Source: CAWBXL01 sp963837365 (GTDB taxonomy: Bacteria; Acidobacteriota; Terriglobia; Terriglobales; Acidobacteriaceae). Taken from it: DNA of 64,000 nucleotides. The position numbers were made by a program, and so were the translations under genes. The stretch lies in the NCBI GenBank assembly GCA_963837365.1, contig CAWIMW010000007.1, forward strand, positions 132,845-196,844, in the 5' to 3' direction. Shown in pieces: positions 60,303 to 64,000 of this stretch; position 1 is the stretch's first letter; each line of letters begins with the position of its first letter. The notes under the pieces are model-generated. The model saw only the letters and a program-made list of their open reading frames with translations. It did not search any database and was not told the origin of the DNA.

Positions 60303-60465
60303 ACGGGACGTTCCCAAACTTTTAGTAAGACTGTTAAACCCGCTCTTTCCAATATCCAGGCTGCCGGTGTCCGTGGGCGATGGCCAAGATTCTAACCACT
60401 GATTTCCTTTCGTGGTAAATCACCGCATAAGGAAAACGGCGGAGAACAAATTTCCTGGTGTCGAG
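60303..60465. repeat. 163-bp direct repeat, copy 2 (ParE remnant)
   Basis: Second copy of 57664-57826, five mismatches. It lies 46 bp before the right 56-bp island repeat. The gap 60214-60614 holds only repeats and remnants. Confidence 0.85.
60334..60465 (-). pseudogene. ParE/RelE toxin C-terminal remnant, copy 2
   Basis: Same ParE C-terminal coding fragment as at 57695-57835, with few amino-acid changes. It breaks off near the same point (LDTRKFVLRR), so both copies derive from one truncated gene that was duplicated together with flanking DNA. Confidence 0.82.
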
Positions 60466-60510
60466 CTCGCTCGTCGGCCAACGTCGGGGTGACGCTAGTA
60501 CGAGGTCAAT

Positions 60511-60566
60511 TGCTCTAGAAAATTATCGCTGCGTTAAATCCGATCTCGGTCGCGTGGAGCTCGGCT
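60511..60566. repeat. 56-bp direct repeat flanking the R-M island, right copy
   Basis: Matches 54708-54763 at 55 of 56 positions, same orientation. Everything from the methyltransferase to the FitA/PIN pair lies between the two copies. Confidence 0.85.
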
Positions 60567-60614
60567 TAGGAAGAAGTGATCCCAGCTTCCGCGTGGCCGA
60601 CGATCCGCGCCGAA

Positions 60615-61022
60615 CTAACGGCGGGCTTCAACCCCTGACCAAGTCCACGCCTTCCAGATGATGACCGAAGTGCACACCGTTTCGATCGTCCCGAAGAAAA
60701 TGTACGATGGAAACATTTGCTCGTGCCAGGCACCGGTGGCCAGAGGGAAAACGAATTGCATCGAAACCACGGCTGAAGTCTCAATGCCAGCCGCAGCGAT
60801 ATTCGCCAGCCGGTTCGCCTTAAACGGAAGCAGTCGAGACGCCAGGACCATGGCGATGGGTATTTCCATCAAGACCGCGGACCCCAGCAGAGCCCACTGT
60901 GGGAGATGTGGGGCTGGATCTTGCGAGCCAACAATAAAGAACAGGGCAAGCACGTCCGCGTACAGGTAGTTCAGTAGCGCGAAGAGCCACAATAGGGACA
61001 ACCGCTCCTTTGTGTCATGCAT
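60615..61022 (-). CDS. DUF6326-like membrane protein
   Basis: The 135-residue product has four hydrophobic segments and starts MHDTKERLSLLWLFALLNYL, resembling the DUF6326 group of small membrane proteins. Function unknown. An AGGAGG-like sequence (ATAGGAGGTTGACATG on the bottom strand) precedes the start. It is the first gene outside the right island repeat. Confidence 0.75.
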   Translation of the reverse strand: MHDTKERLSLLWLFALLNYLYADVLALFFIVGSQDPAPHLPQWALLGSAVLMEIPIAMVLASRLLPFKANRLANIAAAGIETSAVVSMQFVFPLATGAWHEQMFPSYIFFGTIETVCTSVIIWKAWTWSGVEARR

Positions 61023-61236
61023 GTCAACCTCCTATGGAAGAGCAAGGCAGGATCTGAGTTGCGCTCCTGCTCTCTGTACCGTGGATTTGGGCACTTTGAG
61101 AATACGGGCGAGAATGTTTCGATCCGGCAGGCCTGAAGGCGCTGCCCTGATACGAACCATTCTTTGCAAACTCCACCACTACCCGGTTTGCCTTGAGTGG
61201 GTTAGAGTGATCGTGTCGAAATCCGAAATGCCCCAC

Positions 61237-61615
61237 TTACCGCCACTTAAATGTGTTCCAATACCGCAGCATATAAACAGGAAATACAATCAGCGTAGCC
61301 AAAAAAACATAATTCATAAGCGCCCACGGCATCGGAACTTTCGCACCTAATACCGCGCCATACACATAAACGGCCATAAACAAAATACCCGGCCAAAACA
61401 AATAAGAGTAGTGCCCATTTCTTGAGTTTTTGTAAACCGATCCCCGCAAGAAAACAATAGGCACACGAAATCAAGAAGAGAAAAGCGAGATTGGGTGCAT
61501 TGTAAAGGAAGTGTGACCGAAGATTCCCCAGAAACAACAGCAGCAGTAAAGCGGCCATGAAGAGCAGGAAACGGGCACTAAGTAAACGTAGATAGTTTCC
61601 TGCATTTCTGCCCAT
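61237..61615 (-). pseudogene. Small integral membrane protein, frameshifted
   Basis: With one base removed from the GGG (bottom strand) at 61388-61390 the gene gives about 125 residues with four hydrophobic segments: FLLFMAALLLLLFLGNL, LAFLFLISCAYCFLAGIGL, WALLLFVLAGILFMAVYVYG and WALMNYVFLATLIVFPVYML. Each half is protein-like in its own frame and the join is seamless. No family recognised. Either sequence error or decay. Confidence 0.65.
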
Positions 61616-61756
61616 TGTCCGTACTTCCCCTTATTTTGTATTCTGGCGGAGATGGGTGACCCATTCAAGCCCGATTTTGGCTGAGTGAGTATTCGCCCAT
61701 CATATTATTCCGATGGAACCGAACTCTAACACCCTGGCACCCCTCTTTTAATAAGC

Positions 61757-62317
61757 ATGCACGATCCAGGACATCCGAAGGAGTCTCACATCTCCGACCA
61801 GACCCTTCTCGTCCTCCTCGCCCAGACTGGCGACCGGACTGCCCTGGAACAACTCCTTCGTAGCTGCCACGCGCCATTGCGCCGCTACATTACCCGATTA
61901 GCCGGCGCCGATCTCGCCGACGACATTCTCCAGGAGACTTCAATCCAAATTTTCCGTAAGCTCCAGTTCTTGCGCGAGCCTGCTGTCTTCCATGCCTGGA
62001 CTCTCCGTATCGCCTCGCGCATCGCTATCACCCACCTTAAACGCGCCCACCGCTGGCAAACCCTCGACGACGCTCCACTCGCAACCGTCACTCCCAGTTC
62101 CGACCTTGGTGAACCACCCGACGCCGCCTTCCTCTCACTTCTTGACCACGTCTCGCCCGCCAGCCGGGCTGTCCTTCTTCTTCATTACCAGCATGATCTT
62201 TCACTCGAAGAAACCGCAGCGGTTCTCGACGTTCCGGTCGGCACCGCCAAGTCACGTCTCCACTATGGAGTCGCGACCCTTCGTAAACATCTCACTTTCG
62301 AAAGGAAACCAGCATGA
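61757..62317 (+). CDS. ECF-type RNA polymerase sigma factor
   Basis: The 186-residue protein has sigma-70 region 2 (ADLADDILQETSIQIFRKLQ, FHAWTLRIASRIAITHLKRA) and region 4 (LHYQHDLSLEETAAVLDVPV, GTAKSRLHYGVATLRKHL). ECF sigma factors direct RNA polymerase to stress-specific promoters. The next gene overlaps it by 4 bp and encodes a one-to-two-helix membrane protein, which could act as anti-sigma factor though it lacks the usual zinc-binding domain. Confidence 0.93.
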   Translation: MHDPGHPKESHISDQTLLVLLAQTGDRTALEQLLRSCHAPLRRYITRLAGADLADDILQETSIQIFRKLQFLREPAVFHAWTLRIASRIAITHLKRAHRWQTLDDAPLATVTPSSDLGEPPDAAFLSLLDHVSPASRAVLLLHYQHDLSLEETAAVLDVPVGTAKSRLHYGVATLRKHLTFERKPA

Positions 62318-62640
62318 GCCCTGAATCCCAGCAGCCCAACTCCGAAAACACGAACGCCGAAATCGCTTTCGTCCAACAAGCCCTTGCAGCCGCAGACAGA
62401 TCAGCACGCTTCACCCGAGTCATTGTCGTCGTGCTTGGCATTCTCGCCGTCGTCGCCTTCTTCTGGATGCACATCCACATGTTCCATGTAGATAGTCTCC
62501 ACGGATTATTGCATTCGCTGCTTCGCGTCGATCTCTTCTTTCTCGTCGTTATTTTCGCCCTCACCATGTACGTTCGTCAGGCGATCAATCAAAGTACCCG
62601 CACCATCCTGCGAGCGCTTGCCAACACCCGCAACCCCTAA
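62314..62640 (+). CDS. Small membrane protein coupled to the sigma factor
   Basis: A 108-residue product starting in the stop codon region of the sigma factor gene (ATGA overlap). It has two transmembrane helices (VIVVVLGILAVVAFFWM and LLRVDLFFLVVIFALTMYV) with a histidine-rich loop (HIHMFHVDSLHGLLH) between. It may regulate the sigma factor; no known anti-sigma motif is visible. A metal-responsive role via the His loop is speculative. Confidence 0.7.
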   Translation: MSPESQQPNSENTNAEIAFVQQALAAADRSARFTRVIVVVLGILAVVAFFWMHIHMFHVDSLHGLLHSLLRVDLFFLVVIFALTMYVRQAINQSTRTILRALANTRNP

Positions 62641-62683
62641 CTATTCGTAGGGATTTGTACAACTGGGGCGTCCCGTCTGTCTG
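62641..62683. repeat. Dispersed repeat fragment, similar to 46646-46687
   Basis: CTATTCGTAGGG and GGGGCGTCCCGTCTGTC. See the copy at 46646-46687. It lies at the left of the 240-bp gap before the last gene. Confidence 0.5.
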
Positions 62684-62698
62684 GTAAGGCGAGGGTTA

Positions 62699-62776
62699 GT
62701 GCTGGAGCCAGAACAATGGCGATGGAGCAGTTATCGCTGGTATAAATCAGGGGAAGCGGAGCGGTCGAGATCGGAG
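62699..62776 (+). pseudogene. C-terminal scrap of a REP-associated tyrosine transposase
   Basis: The reading LEPEQWRWSSYRWYKSGEAE matches the conserved end of REP-associated (IS200-like) transposases, which normally reads PxxWxWSSxRxY. Only about 25 residues remain and the catalytic His-Tyr region is absent. It is a degraded remnant, not an active element. Confidence 0.6.
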
Positions 62777-62880
62777 ACGTGCCGGCACGACCTTTGGCGG
62801 CGTAGAGGGACATCCCCGGCCCACCCTCGGAAAAGTGGGCCACGCGCCGGACGCATATTCGTATGGCACAATGTAGCTCC

Positions 62881-64000
62881 ATGAAAAGGAAAATGATTAC
62901 TCCCTCTCGGTTCTGCTTTCTGATCTTGTTCGTGTCCTTCTTGGCCACTCTCGCTGTAAGCGAAGACCAGACTACATCCGACTGGCACATAAAAAGCATC
63001 TCTTTCCGTGTCCTGAACACTACCAGCAACAATTCTTCTTTGTGGGTCTGCGGCACAAATGAGGGGATAGCTGTGTCATCCGATGGGGGCGAACATTGGC
63101 AGGTGAAACACGAAACAATCGACGGTGCCGTATTACTGAATATTGGTTTTGCAAACGACAAGTTCGGGTATGTAGCCGGGACAGGGGGCCTCTTTCTTAC
63201 GACTGAGGACGGAGGCGAAACTTGGGTACCCCACTCAGAGGGCAAAGACGCAATTTTGCAAATTTCTTTTGCGGACATAAAACATGGGCTGATTAGAACA
63301 CCCAGTTCGTTGCTGTTTACCACGGATGGTGGTACTAGTTGGCCCGTCGTATCCGAAGGGCAAAACGCGGACAATATCAAGCGCCTTCCTTATACGTTTT
63401 CACTAGTCGCTTTGGACACTGCACACATGGCGATCATGATGAAGGCTGGGTCTGCCCAATATGAGGGGCAGGAGTTCTTAGTCACCGGGGATTCAGGCAA
63501 ATCTTGGAAGTTTGTGGCAATACCGAACACAACTCTCTATAGTTTCCTGCGTGTGCAAGGCAAATACTGGACGATTGGCACTGAGGTAATCCACAAAGAT
63601 CAGCCGGGCGGCGGGTATAGCGTTCCTGTGGCTTTTTATTCTTCTGACGGCGAAAAGTGGGACCGCTCCGATAATGAGCTATCTGCGTGCAAGCTGCATA
63701 TGTGTGTGGGATGCACCGCTCAAGGCTGTTTTTCCGCACAGGGTGCGATTACTGACTTGTTTTCACATAAGACCAGTTACAAAGAGTTTTCACCAAAAGG
63801 AACAATGACCTCAAAATGGGCGGCAGCGGGCTCTGCTGTGTGTTTTGTGGGAAACAGTCTTCAATGTACTGACCTCAAAACGGTAATAAAGCCCGGTTCG
63901 AACGAAGGCCCATTGCCAGTTGCAGTGGCCCCTGGAGCATTGGGTGTTGCCGCTGCTCAACAACCTCAATGTATCGTTTGCACATTGGATCGGATTTTCA
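62881..64000 (+). CDS. YCF48/BNR-repeat secreted protein, 3' end outside window
   Basis: The frame runs from the ATG at 62881 to the window end (373 codons) without a stop. A signal peptide (MKRKMITPSRFCFLILFVSF) is followed by BNR/Asp-box repeats: SSDGGEHWQ, TEDGGETWV, TTDGGTSWP, TGDSGKSWK and SSDGEKWD, spaced as in YCF48-like propellers. It is therefore an exported propeller, probably surface or periplasmic. A Cys-rich stretch (CKLHMCVGCTAQGC) sits near residue 275. Base composition is more AT-rich than most genes here. Ligand unknown. Confidence 0.8.
   Translation, partial: MKRKMITPSRFCFLILFVSFLATLAVSEDQTTSDWHIKSISFRVLNTTSNNSSLWVCGTNEGIAVSSDGGEHWQVKHETIDGAVLLNIGFANDKFGYVAGTGGLFLTTEDGGETWVPHSEGKDAILQISFADIKHGLIRTPSSLLFTTDGGTSWPVVSEGQNADNIKRLPYTFSLVALDTAHMAIMMKAGSAQYEGQEFLVTGDSGKSWKFVAIPNTTLYSFLRVQGKYWTIGTEVIHKDQPGGGYSVPVAFYSSDGEKWDRSDNELSACKLHMCVGCTAQGCFSAQGAITDLFSHKTSYKEFSPKGTMTSKWAAAGSAVCFVGNSLQCTDLKTVIKPGSNEGPLPVAVAPGALGVAAAQQPQCIVCTLDRIF

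Noticed and set aside
1..64000. CRISPR array, rRNA, tRNA or complete insertion sequence
   Set aside because: Looked for regular short repeats with spacers, conserved rRNA segments, cloverleaf-like sequences in gaps, and complete transposase genes; none seen. Short RNAs cannot be excluded by eye.

Overview
The window looks like chromosomal DNA of a soil-type member of the Acidobacteriota (class Terriglobia, Korobacter-like). I infer this from family-level resemblance rather than a search: an acidobacterial-type long FtsX/MacB permease, several secreted protein families I associate with acidobacteria, a GH115 glycosidase, a PhoD phosphatase, moderately high GC, and short dispersed intergenic repeats of the kind common in these genomes. 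No rRNA, tRNA, CRISPR array or complete insertion sequence was found.

Layout. 0-5 kb: cell-wall genes (SLT transglycosylase, AMIN/Amidase_3 amidase), a secreted protein, a zinc-ribbon membrane protein and a PAP2-type phosphatase. 5-12 kb: a giant LplT-PlsC-AMP ligase lipid-recycling fusion carrying a frameshift, a YdjM-like hydrolase, two SAM methyltransferases and small genes. 13-17 kb: an AraC regulator, a two-gene sensor system whose sensor has an ethylene-receptor-like membrane domain, and an Fpg/Nei glycosylase. 18-22 kb: an operon of a secreted protein, a YtrA-type GntR regulator, an ABC ATPase, a permease and a DUF4386 protein, preceded by a perfect palindrome. 22-32 kb: the long permease, an IorAB-type molybdenum hydroxylase, a kelch lipoprotein and a GH115 glycosidase with two indels. 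32-45 kb: a LytS/LytTR two-component pair, a PEP-mutase family enzyme, cytochrome c, a YncE-like propeller, an OFA-family transporter, two MacB-type permeases, a deaminase and a site-2 protease.

45-61 kb is an accessory region rich in toxin-antitoxin (TA) modules: PIN toxin with Phd/YefM antitoxin; HipAB; a winged-helix nucleotidyltransferase with a HEPN-like partner; a Panacea antitoxin with a PemK-like partner; an orphan ParE-type antitoxin; and a FitA/VapB-PIN pair. Four modules or regulators carry a visible palindromic operator. The 3' end of phoD appears to be a repeated insertion site. A 320-bp imperfect duplication of it brackets the nucleotidyltransferase/HEPN module, and 56-bp nearly identical direct repeats bracket the next 5.8 kb.

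That 5.8-kb island holds a decayed restriction-modification locus: a C5-methyltransferase cut inside its last motif and joined to the C-terminal part of a GHKL ATPase, a receiver-like chimera, a PD-(D/E)XK nuclease and an apparently intact Vsr endonuclease. I think this collapsed defence locus and the accretion site beside phoD are the most interesting things here.

61-64 kb: a frameshifted membrane protein, an ECF sigma factor with a small membrane partner, a transposase scrap, and the start of a YCF48/BNR-repeat secreted protein that runs off the window. At least four otherwise sound genes carry single-base indels, so either read-level errors or genuine decay must be considered when using the gene models.
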